DNA of 25,751 nucleotides from Chara braunii (Eukaryota > Streptophyta > Charophyceae > Charales > Characeae). The stretch's first letter is position 1, and every line of letters starts with the position of its first letter. The DNA is taken from contig BFEA01000058.1 in the NCBI GenBank assembly GCA_003427395.1, positions 4,110,576 to 4,136,326 on the forward strand, written 5' to 3'. Both the position numbers and the translations under genes were made by a program. Positions 17,711 through 25,751 of this stretch are shown here, piece after piece. The notes under the pieces are model-generated. The model did no database searches, was not told the DNA's origin, and saw only the letters and a program-made list of their open reading frames with translations.

Positions 17711-18380
17711 AGTCATACCAGAACAAGCAACAGGGTTACGCACCCGGGAGTATCCCTTTTACTTGTCCAAACATAATCTACTCATCCTTTTCTTGTTAGT
17801 TCATCCCCAGATCAAACAAAGTATTAGGATAACCCTCCTGGGAGCCATCTAATACCAGTTCGATGTGTAGGGGAGCAGTCAACTTTTACAAAAGCCTACT
17901 AGATTAACTTGGACTTAGGAGATCACGTACTCACCCGGGAGTGCTTAATTCCCTTCCTAAGTCTTCGTCAAATCAAGTGATAGGAGAACTCAATGGTTGT
18001 TGTCAACGATTGTAGGATTGTACTTCACGGAAGTACCGATCAAATGACTTTTGTTAAGTTTGAAAGAGTGTACTTCACGGAAGTACCAGATCAAATGACT
18101 TCTGTTAAACTGAAGGATGTACTTCACGGAAGTACCGGTTCAAATGACTTTTCTTCAACTGAAGGATGTACTTCACGGAAGTACCGGTCAAACTGGCTTT
18201 TGTTAAGTTAAAGGAATGTACTTCAGGGAAGTACTGGATCAAATGACGGTTGTCAATGTAACCTGCTTGTCAATAGGGGAGATGCATGGCATCTTCCTGC
18301 TACAAATGTTCGAGTTAACTAATCATTATACAAATTTGTTAACTTTAGTTAGGCCATTAGTATCAAACGTTGTCAATCCA
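17711..18380. repeat. Higher-order unit 2 of the palindrome array
   Basis: Repeats the order of the first unit (TAGTCATACCAG, CACCCGGGAG hairpin, ATCAAACAAAGTATTAGG, CAGTTCGATGTGTAGG, GACTTAGGAG..GTACTCACCCGGGAG). It then contains the five-copy 49-50 bp tandem array, a GATGCATGGCATC palindrome and a stretch rich in GTTAACT. Confidence 0.75.
18020..18240. repeat. Five tandem copies of a 49-50 bp palindrome unit
   Basis: Palindromes start at 18020, 18070, 18119, 18168 and 18218, a regular 49-50 bp spacing. The first four read GTACTTCACGGAAGTACC; the fifth has one central change (CAGGG). Spacers share TCAAATGACTTTTGTTAA and GAAGGAT motifs. Each palindrome has a 7-bp stem with a three-base centre. 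Confidence 0.93.
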
Positions 18381-18980
18381 TTAGTCCTACCAAAATAAGT
18401 AGCAGGGTTACTCACCCGGGAGTGTCCCTTTTCCCTGTCCAGACATAATCAACTCATTCTTTCCTCGTTAATTGATCCCCAAATCAAACAAAGTATTAGG
18501 ATAACTCTCCCGGGAGTCACCCTAATACCAATTCGATGCGTAGGAGATCAAGACCACTCTTAGGTTAGTCGCGCTGATCGTACATTTATTCGTTTATGTA
18601 TTAAATTGAGAAATAGATACTATTGACTTACACGGAAGTCGCACAGATCGACCTCGACTTAGGAGTTTGTGTACTCACCCGGCAGTACTTAATTCCCATC
18701 CCAAGTCTAGTCAGACCAGTGATAGGAGAACCCCACGGGAGCCTCCCATTACCTCTGCTCTTGTTAGTTGTTTGAAAACGTGTACCCCACGTGAGTACCG
18801 AATTAGTCATGCTTTGATTAATCACTAGAAGATATGTACTCCACGGGAGTACCGGATTAGCCTTGGATTTAGCTGGTGAGTCAAGAGAGAAGATGCACGG
18901 CATCTTCCTCTTTCCAATGTGCGCAAAAGTTAACTAGTTAGGTGGATGGCTAGGTAGTTCGCACGGCGAGTACCCTTTTA
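18381..18980. repeat. Higher-order unit 3 of the palindrome array
   Basis: Repeats the order of the first unit (TAGTCCTACCAAAA, CACCCGGGAGTG hairpin, ATCAAACAAAGTATTAGG, CTCCCGGGAG, CCAATTCGATGCGTAGG, GACTTACACGGAAGTC, GTACTCACCCGGCAGTAC). It ends with ATAGGAGAACCCCACGGGAG, GTACTCCACGGGAGTACC and GATGCACGGCATC, the last resembling the GATGCATGGCATC palindrome near 18281. Confidence 0.75.
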
Positions 18981-19565
18981 GTCATTCCATGCAGGCAGTT
19001 TGACGACCCCAATGGAGGCCTCTATCATAATGCCTTTGTTTTTCTCAAGACCATGCAAGCTAAGTTCCTTCTCGGTGCTTTCCTGGGTTCCTTTTCTGAC
19101 ACCGGGCACGTTCTGATTACAATCATACAGCCCTTTTGCTTTTGGTGCTTTAGTCCTGAAGAAAGCCATAAACAATATATCGTACAATCATACAAGCAGA
19201 CAATAGAAGGGCGTAACCTTTAAGGGTATATGGGAAAAAAATATGTGACGCGTACCTTAAGGTTCCCTGCCTCCAGAGTTCCTCCTCAACTCCGGCAGAG
19301 CTCCCGCAATCGCCCTGTTGTTTGTTTGTCTGAGTTTCCTTTTTCATAGAATAAAACTTCATATTCAAAAATATCATATTTTTTTCTGGTAAGTGTGAAA
19401 TCAAAAAGGAAGTAAGGGGATTAGTTTACAGGAGAATTGGGAAGGATGGAGGAGGCAGGCACCACCACATGGTGACGGTGTTCCTTCCTTTTTAGCGTCT
19501 TGCCCTTTCTTCTTCCCTTTCTCCTGATGCTCAATATCAGAAATAATCCTTACTTAATATGTAGT
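18981..19565. other. Intergenic sequence beside the palindrome array
   Basis: Minus-strand frames at 18978-19187 and 19150-19404 are short and match no family I know. No repeat structure comparable to the array is seen. Confidence 0.4.
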
Positions 19566-19622
19566 AAATAATAATAACAACAATAATAGTAATATTAATA
19601 AACAATAATAATAATAATAATT
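19566..19622. repeat. (AAT)n microsatellite
   Basis: Imperfect trinucleotide tract with AAC and AGT variants. Confidence 0.95.
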
Positions 19623-19799
19623 ATACGGAACATGATTGTGAATGTCATATAGAAACCTAAATTGCGAATCCAGCGGCTCCCTGAGCTAACCATGCATGAG
19701 TATGAAGTACAAGTGCATCGACTATCCATAATGCAATAGTAATGAGCCAATGCCCAAGCCTGCAAGTCACACCAACGCAGTATGCAGAGTTGCTCTCAT

Positions 19800-20130
19800 A
19801 GCCTGGTGCACAGTGCCCAGCCTACTCTACCACACTATCCTAAGCTGCAGCTAGTTCACACAATCATGATCACTACGGCCCACAAAGGCCCATTACCTGT
19901 CCACACCATCGGCGACCTCTCTTTCATGTACCAGGTACGTCACTCGTCTCCCTCAATCAAACCTCGATCATCCCACTCAATGCCTTATACCCTGAATATC
20001 ACCCGATCATCCATCATACCCCCGGTACCCAGCAGCCCATGCTACGGCCACCTATACCCTGCTGCCCTATTCTGTGTGAAGGTGCCCAGGCACAACTTTA
20101 TGGCGCAGCTTAGTAAGGTCTGTGCGCTCA
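19800..20130 (-). repeat. Possible strongly diverged family A copy
   Basis: Shares only fragments with the better copies: ACCAGGTACGTC.CTCGT, CCTCGATC..CCCACTCA and a CATACCC..CAGCAGC segment, in the same order and near-equal spacing. It lies just before the (AAT)n tract that tails another copy. Weak. Confidence 0.35.
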
Positions 20131-20301
20131 TTCAACCAATTGATGCGCTGCAGGAGTCTGAATATCCACATACGGAAATGTTGAGTTGAGCCTGTGATAA
20201 AAATTCAAGTCCACCTTCACTTAGGGCGGTCATTTCGCTTGTTGGGGCCATGCCCAGAACAATGTGAGGTCTGAAAGGGTCATTTGAGGACTGGATCCTC
20301 A

Positions 20302-20350
20302 CAATAATAGTAATAATAATAATAATATTAATATCAATAAGAATAATAGC

Positions 20351-20389
<39 letters not shown>
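20302..20389. repeat. (AAT)n microsatellite, tail of a family A copy
   Basis: Trinucleotide run that passes directly into GCAAGGAATGTGAGC, the conserved edge of family A. Confidence 0.95.
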
Positions 20390-20390
<1 letters not shown>

Positions 20391-20826
20391 CAAGGAATGT
20401 GAGCAATAACGATTTTCAGCAATCAATCGCATCATATACGCAAGACCAGATAGTCGTGACCTCTAACCAACAGCAGAATTGCATTACGAGTCCCATACCA
20501 AGAGCTCATAATTGATAACACTGGTAGGGTCTCATCATCCTTATTACCAACGAAGAACCAATGATAATATCTTGTCTATGGTTGGCAGATCTCGTATAGA
20601 CTACCATCATCCACGTTGTTGATGCCATCAACAGCTCTCAGTAACATGCGCAGTTCTTGGATAATGCAATCGCCTTTCATTTTGGGTACGTCCTACGTAT
20701 CACTTATCAACCCTATCCCTTCTCATAGGTGCCATGCGTACCCAAAGATCACCATGCATCCTATCCAACTACAGGCGGACAACCCGGCTAAGGCTGCCTG
20801 CTATCCCTCTGCCCACAACCCGTGTT
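20390..20826 (-). repeat. Dispersed repeat family A, copy 3
   Basis: Diverged from the two long copies but collinear: GCAAGGA, GACCAGATAGTCGTGACCTC, AAGAACCAATG, GGCAGATC, GTCAACAGC-like, ATCACT.A.AACC, GGCTGCCTGCT. It is flanked at the left by (AAT)n. After about 20826 the sequence changes to T/C-rich low complexity, so the minus-strand 5' end is truncated. Confidence 0.7.
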
Positions 20827-21480
20827 CGGTCTGTGTACGAGTCAGACTCTGTCCATCTGCTCCTGTACGTCTGTTTCTGCATGCCTGCCCCTTTTCGTCA
20901 CAACCCGTCTGCCTGTCTACTTTGGTACAGGCATGTCTGATCTTTTGTCTGTTTGTCTGTCACATCGTGCCTCTGTAGTGGTCTGTACCCTTCTTTCGCT
21001 GCCTTGTCCTGTTTGTCATTGTTCGAATGTTGGTCTCCTCTCTCCTGCTCTCATATCCCCGTGTGCTCAGACCTGTAGCCTGTGTCTCAGAAGTCAAATG
21101 TTATCTGTCGCACGCCAGTGTAGCCGTCGGGCTCTAATAGTAGGTCTGTCCCGTAGGGGTCATAGCTATGTAGGAGTTGTAGCTGTTGCAGTCCCCCAAA
21201 AAAAGTCAAGGTCGTAGCTGCCACAGACCTGAAAGACCAACTATGTTAAGTCAGCAATGCCCTGCCTCAGTTGTTCTTTGTGCAGTCAACGGTACGCATT
21301 CTCAGCCACTATCTGTCAAGTCAACATGCCTTAACACCTTGTGGGACTTGTGTGTACCCTGGCTTTTGCCTCCTTGGCCTGTCAGTCCGACAGACCGCGT
21401 CTGTCGGTCAACTTGTCTGTTCACATTCGTCGGCCGGCACAAGTCTGGCTGCATCAGCTCTTCAGTGTCTACCTTACTAG
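20827..21480. other. T/C-rich low-complexity sequence
   Basis: Frequent GTCTGT and TGCCTGTC motifs give Cys/Ser/Leu-rich open frames on the plus strand (up to 131 codons) that overlap each other in different frames. I see no domain and do not call genes here. Confidence 0.5.
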
Positions 21481-21499
21481 AATTATAAAAATAAATAAC

Positions 21500-21537
<38 letters not shown>

Positions 21538-21576
21538 TAAAAAAAATAATAAACAATAAAAAAATAAATAATAATA
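21481..21576. repeat. (AAT)n microsatellite
   Basis: Long interrupted AAT/AAAT tract. The neighbouring sequence does not obviously contain the family A edge. Confidence 0.95.
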
Positions 21577-22420
21577 GGCCCTCTCCTTAGCTGTAACAGG
21601 TCCAGTCCCCGGGTTTCAAACTGCAGGTCTGCTGAGTAAGGGTCACTGCTATAGTACTTTCCTGAAAAGATCCGTGTCCTGGCTGACACAGCAACGAAAG
21701 GTCAGGTATACAGTCATCCAGGGAGTCCGGAATTGGTTCTCCGCGAGTCCCCAAAGGTGCAGTCTGTAGGTAGGTAGTCGAGTGGGCATTCTTACCCAGG
21801 CCAGTCCATGGTACCCGGTCCTGGTCACACTTCGTCTACTCAGCAGGTGTCCACGCTGGACTTGTGTGTTTGTTTGTTAGTTTGTGCCGACCTGTTTTGT
21901 CTGTTCATATTGCTGGCCTGTCTGTCTGTTTCTGACCCGAGTTGATCCTTGTTCGTCCTTGTCTAGTCAAGTACCGTATGGGACTGTGGGTACATATGGA
22001 CATGGGGAAAGGGACCAACGAGCTGCAGACGTATAAATCCAGAGGCAGCACCCTGCCATCCAACCATTTCTTGCGTGAGTCATCCGCAAGTGCTGTCACA
22101 GCGACCTATGCAAGGTGATCAGCAGTGTGTCCGTAGATGAAGTGGCTGAATAGGATGAGCATCCATCGTCAGCGGGGTTGGGCGGCCACGGTCTGAGTCA
22201 GCGTACATGCCAGCGTGCGATTGGGTGGGATATCCAGGATGACCTTGTGCAAGTGAACCGAGAAAGTTGTGCGGGTGCCGAATCGCCATAGCCATTGAAA
22301 CTTGAATCTGAACTGTTTTCTCAGTTACCATGCCTCTGAGATCTGAGCGGGCGCTTGTCACCAGTTTGCTGCGCTACTGTTTGCATGCATGTAAAGTGTG
22401 AATGAAGCAAGTCTGAGTTT
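21577..22420. other. Intergenic sequence, no gene recognised
   Basis: Unique-looking sequence with GTCTGT-rich patches near 21890-21935. Short frames on the minus strand (21905-22099 and 22119-22361) match nothing known to me. Confidence 0.45.
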
Positions 22421-22480
22421 ATTAATAATACTAATACTACTAATAACAAATAAATAATAATACTAATAATAATAATAATA
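22421..22480. repeat. (AAT)n microsatellite followed by GCAAGGA
   Basis: The tract is followed at 22482 by GCAAGGAGCC. The first seven bases equal the family A edge, after which similarity is lost, so this may be a very short or strongly diverged copy. Confidence 0.85.
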
Positions 22481-22487
22481 GCAAGGA

Positions 22488-23133
22488 GCCAGTAAACGTA
22501 TAGATGTTACCTTACCAGTCAACTTCATCCAATGTGAGGTTGCTGAAGCTGAGACTCGGTGAGTCATACTACCTACTCCAGCACTTGCAAGTGATGGCAA
22601 ACGGACTGCCATCGGTGATCACGCGGTAGATTGATTTGATTTTCGCTCGTCCATCGATGGACGTAGAATGAGGCAGCCACACGGTTCCCGTACACTTACA
22701 CTCACACACCCACAGCAAGGCGCAGGGATTTCAGCAAGTGGTCATTTTCGTTTGGCCAGCTCAGAAATCGACCGTGTTTCTCAGCCCGCGTGTGTTGGTG
22801 GATCATCACACAGGCTGGATCTGGCGAGTCTCTCCCTCTCTTCTCTCTCTCTCTCTCAAACTCACAAAGTACGAAGTACCAAAGTGCTAAGCTCGGAGCA
22901 CGAAATAATCATGGACCGCTGATTCGTGAACCACGAGCGCATACCACCATGCACTGAATCCATCACGAACCCACGATGCATCAAACACCCAATCCATGAA
23001 GTAGCAAGGAAGGAGCACGAGGCACGGACCACGTACTACGAAGTACCAACGCGGAAGGCCCCGACCAGGTAAGTATCATTTTTCCTAATTCACTCCTGTG
23101 CTCACTGTTTTCTGCAAATCACGTAGCTCACCT
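22488..23133. other. Intergenic sequence with CT run and splice-donor-like site
   Basis: Contains a CCATCGATGG palindrome near 22653, a (CT)n run around 22835-22858, repeated ACGAAGTACC motifs (near 22871 and 23038) and a strong CAGGTAAGTAT donor-like motif near 23068. No recognisable exon. Confidence 0.4.
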
Positions 23134-23199
23134 TAATAATAATAATAATAATAATAATAATTATAATAATAATAATAATAATTATAATAATAATTAATT
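23134..23199. repeat. (AAT)n microsatellite, tail of a family A copy
   Basis: Imperfect AAT/ATT tract ending about 15 bp before a family A edge. Confidence 0.95.
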
Positions 23200-23213
23200 C
23201 AAATAAAATACAA

Positions 23214-23612
23214 AAAAAATGAACGATAGCGAAATTCAGTAATCACACAGCACCACATGTACGAGACCAGTCTGTCGTGCCCTCGAACCAACAGCAGAAT
23301 CGCACCACGAGATTCACTAAGTAAGAACACACCAAGAGTTCATAATTGATAATGCTGAAATAGTCCCAACATTATCATCAAAGAACCAAAGTTGATGTCC
23401 TATCTGGCGCTCGGCGCCCAGACTACATGTGGCAGATCCTATCTAGCCTATACTACGAAGCTGAAAAGATGATGTCAACAACATTCCCGAAGTACGAGCA
23501 GATACCGGCCAATGCCGTTCGCCTCAAGCTCAAGGTATGTCCCTCGTACCACTCACAACCTCGATCCCCCACTCACACAGATGCCTCGTGTACCCCCTGA
23601 CCATCACGCATC
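23214..23612 (-). repeat. Dispersed repeat family A, copy 4
   Basis: Collinear with the long copies: AATGAACGATAGCGAA, GAGACCAGTCTGTCGTG, CCTCGAACCAACAGCAGAAT, AAAGAACCAAAG, CCTATCTGGCGCTCGGCGCC, GTACGAGCAGAT, GGTATGTCCCTCGTACCACT and CCTCGATCCCCCACTCACA. It is cut off at 23612 by the next (AAT)n tract, so it is about half the length of the long copies. Confidence 0.85.
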
Positions 23613-23637
23613 TAATAATAACAATAACAATAATAAC

Positions 23638-23671
<34 letters not shown>
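23612..23671. repeat. (AAT)n microsatellite between two family A copies
   Basis: Starts AAC/AAT mixed and becomes pure AAT. It separates the truncated copy on its left from another family A edge on its right. Confidence 0.95.
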
Positions 23672-23674
<3 letters not shown>

Positions 23675-23682
23675 CAGAAAAA

Positions 23683-24100
23683 TACAAGGAAACTAAGCAA
23701 TAGCGAGATGACAAATCCAGATCACACCTTCACATCAAAAGCCAGATAATCTCAGTGTGTCCAGAGAGCAGCATTGCACTAGTAATACACCAATGGAAGT
23801 TCGTAGTACAGAAAACCAATGTCAAGGAGAGTATTCCCTCTCCGAAGCAACACTACTAATACACCAATGGAAGTTCGTAGTACTGAAAACCAATGTCAAG
23901 GAGAGTATTCCCTCTCCGAGGCAACACAAGAGTCTAGTCCCATCACTCTCCCTCCTATCGTGTAGTGCCCTGCCTACTCCTACATAACTACTACAACCTA
24001 CGAATCGACGATGCAACTATTAACATCAGCAACAACCCGAAGTACTTGAAGATGCCGCCCATGCAGATCATCGTCAATACGAGGTAAGTGCCCCCACATC
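23683..24100 (-). repeat. Dispersed repeat family A, copy 5 (diverged)
   Basis: Begins with ACAAGGAAACTAAGCAATAG and has CCAGATAATCTC, CAGCAGCATTGCAC-like and AAAACCAATGTCAAGG motifs. It ends near AACCCGAAGTACTTGAAGAT and a GAGGTAAGTGCC motif that correspond to the GTACGAGCAGAT and GGTATGTC landmarks of other copies. An internal 74-bp duplication has lengthened it. Confidence 0.6.
23777..23924. repeat. 74-bp tandem duplication
   Basis: Units about 74 bp apart contain TAATACACCAATGGAAGTTC and GAGAGTATTCCCTCTCCGA with few differences. The second motif is itself a palindrome (GGAGAG..CTCTCC). Confidence 0.9.
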
Positions 24101-24693
24101 ATCATTATCATCGTTACTTCTCACTCTCTCTCTATCTATCTCTATCTCTATCTCTATCTTTCTCTCTACCTAACACACACACATCCCATCGATAGGACGA
24201 GCAAAAACGTAATGAATCTTCCGCTGAAACGGGAAAATATACACTGCCACTTTTTTTGATTTGCTTGTCCTATCTATCCGAGTAGCGCGCGTCGAGTCCG
24301 TGGGGCTGAAGACTTAGTTCACACACACACACACGGTAGTAGCGAATCTTTCCGCGTTCTAGCGGTAGATTCGTTCGATTTTATTCTATTTATTTATTTA
24401 TTTATTTATTTATTATATATTTTCTGTTGATAGCAGTATCATGAGGTAAGTATTGCCTTTGAAGACTTACCTGTTCCCTCACCTTCGTCACCGTTGTCCG
24501 AGTCGTCGCCGTCGTCACCGTCGTCGTCGGATGCACAGTCAAGTAAGTGTTATTTTGCTCTTTCTCCTCCTACTCCTCCTCTTCTTCTTCTTCTTCCTCC
24601 TTCTCTCTCCTTCTCATTTTTCTCCTTCCTCCAAGGTTCAATGAGTTTCCCACAGCACCCCTAGCGACAAACCGCCGAGATCACCGCGATTCC

Positions 24694-24726
<33 letters not shown>

Positions 24727-25157
24727 AACGAAGGCGTGAAGAGGGGCGGGGTTGTAATCAGCGCGAGCTGATGACTCGCGCTTACTAGGCATTCCTCGTT
24801 CAAGATCGATAAGTACAACAATTTGTCCCCGTCCCGATGAACCTCCTTCCCTTCTCCCTCTTCTTCTTTTCTCCCTCCTTCTACATCCTCCTTCTTCTTA
24901 TTCTTCTTCTTCTTCTTCTCCTACCCACGTGCTTCGTTTCTCTCCCCTTCAAGCCGCGCCCCTCTTCTTCTCCTTTTTCCTCACTTTCATCTCTATCTCC
25001 TTGTAGTATGACCTTGTTTCTCCATCTATTTCTTCATCGATCGCATTACACATTGATCGGCCCACATCTGTACGATCACGACGTCCGTCTACGTACGAAT
25101 GAAAGGTCAAGAACGGACTAATGTTCACGGGAAAAGAGACTTCGCCCGTTGTAAGCC
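24101..25157. other. Pyrimidine-rich intergenic sequence, no gene recognised
   Basis: Contains TATCTC/TCTC repeats at about 24120-24170, a short CA run near 24320, a (TTTA)n tract at 24386-24413, a CGTCGTC-rich patch around 24486-24532, and TTC/TCC-rich patches near 24560-24625 and 24845-24930. GAGGTAAGTA and AAGTAAGTG donor-like motifs lie near 24445 and 24541. The Ser/Leu-rich frames are composition artefacts. Confidence 0.45.

Positions 25158-25210
<53 letters not shown>
25158..25210. repeat. (AAT)n microsatellite
   Basis: Pure trinucleotide run of about 17 units, followed by an A-rich segment and unique sequence. Confidence 0.95.
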
Positions 25211-25211
<1 letters not shown>

Positions 25212-25684
25212 TGTCAAAAAAAACAAAAAAAAAGAATGTATACAAGCTGCCTTAATCAGATATCCCTTGGCAGCTTAAGATCACTAGACAACCAATATGG
25301 CATCATTAAGGGAACTCATTCCCTTCTCTCATTCTTTCTCTCATCTCACACTCTCTCTCCCTCTCTCATTCTCATACACACACATAGAAGAGCATGGCAT
25401 GTATATTGCCATGTTCGAGCGAAATGTTCATTTGCTTTTGTTTATTTATCTACCGAAATATCATGCGGTCAGAGGCGAGATTGAAAACTTACTTGCTTTC
25501 TCTCTCGTCGATCTCGCTATCGGCACAAAAAAAAGGTTCAGCCGCCCACTGTGGAACAACTCGTCTGTCCTTCGCTAACTGGAGATCCTTCGAAGCGTGC
25601 GCGGAGAGTCCCTCGTATTCATGCACAATGTCCAAACGCCCATGCCTGGATCGCCGCTGCCGCCAACAGGTGAGAGCGAGGTGA
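25211..25684. other. Unique sequence, possible exon edge
   Basis: Three overlapping plus-strand frames, none recognised. GCCAACAGGTGAGAG and GAGGTGAGTGG near 25664-25688 resemble splice donors and could close an exon reading through 25600-25670, but I recognise no protein. Confidence 0.3.
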
Positions 25685-25688
25685 GTGG

Positions 25689-25751
<63 letters not shown>
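25685..25751. repeat. (TC)n microsatellite reaching the window end
   Basis: Pure dinucleotide run that continues beyond the window. Confidence 0.97.

Larger units (their letters stand above)
16800..18980. repeat. Array of about 25 stem-loop palindromes
   Basis: Dense series of imperfect palindromes whose outer stems differ but whose centres resemble each other (CACCCGGGAG, CTCCCGGGAG, CTACGGGAG, TTCACGGAAG). Examples are 17319-17363 (AGACA..TAGAGGG pairing with CCCTCTA.TGTCT), 17411-17443, 17546-17561 (GACTTTCACGGAAGTC), 17576-17629, 17820-17856, 17909-17964 (GACTTAGGA with TCCTAAGTC), 18020-18235 (five copies), 18489-18524 (GTATTAGG with CCTAATAC), 18625-18640, 18655-18711 and 18837-18854. 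Stems typically have 6-9 pairs near the apex and some also have a second outer stem. Sequence between palindromes is shared among three higher-order units. No ORF of note crosses the array. Function unknown. Confidence 0.85.

Noticed and set aside
17308-18980. CRISPR array
   Set aside because: Repeats are palindromic but vary in stem sequence and spacing, spacers are themselves related, and the context is eukaryotic with no cas genes.
20822-21217. 131-codon Cys/Ser-rich secreted-protein gene
   Set aside because: It derives from GTCTGT-rich low-complexity DNA, overlaps other open frames of similar quality, and shows no regular cysteine pattern.
24745-24815. tRNA gene or tRNA-derived SINE head
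   Set aside because: A GTTCAAGATC motif resembles a B box and the segment can be folded loosely, but there is no good A box, acceptor stem or anticodon arm.

Overview
The window looks like repeat-rich nuclear DNA from a eukaryote with a large genome. It has many microsatellites, decayed retroelements, nested short duplications, one assembly gap and no intact conventional gene that I can recognise. The best lineage clues point to the streptophyte green lineage, possibly a charophycean alga or early land plant. First, a 20-base primer-binding site exactly matches the 3' end of plant cytosolic tRNA-Asp as I recall it. Second, a mitochondrial nad7 fragment encodes a protein closest, from memory, to liverwort-type Nad7. 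This is inference, not proof.

Layout. 1-3.8 kb: non-coding sequence with TG-, TTC- and T-rich tracts, a 41-bp duplication and one unrecognised minus-strand open frame. 3.8-8.3 kb: two long copies of a dispersed repeat (family A, read on the minus strand), with short tandem duplications and poly-T/(GAT)n tracts between them. 9.06-10.15 kb: a minus-strand Ty3/gypsy-type integrase plus chromodomain-like tail, broken by stops, frameshifts and a 61-bp internal duplication. 10.15-11.72 kb: a composite patch with a very GC-rich block, an insert of mitochondrial nad7, inverted-complement tetranucleotide arrays around a 338-base gap, a 148-bp duplication, and a second GC-rich piece.

11.72-15.77 kb: a minus-strand LTR retroelement with two equal-length LTRs and a tRNA-Asp primer-binding site. 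Its interior is about 3.1 kb. It has no reverse transcriptase, protease or integrase that I can see. It carries an Arg/Gly-rich ORF and two diverged tandem copies of an unrecognised protein domain. The element appears non-autonomous and decayed.

16.8-18.98 kb: the most unusual part, a dense array of about 25 imperfect palindromes. Many share an apex such as CACCCGGGAG or CACGG, while their outer stems differ. They are organised into at least three diverged higher-order units plus a five-copy, 49-50 bp tandem repeat. I know of no described element that matches it.

19-25.75 kb: (AAT)n microsatellites, several of them directly abutting diverged copies of family A as if they were its 3' tail, with T/C-rich low-complexity sequence and scattered splice-donor-like motifs but no recognisable protein. 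Overall the window reads as an accumulation of retroelement and structural-repeat debris rather than cooperating genes.
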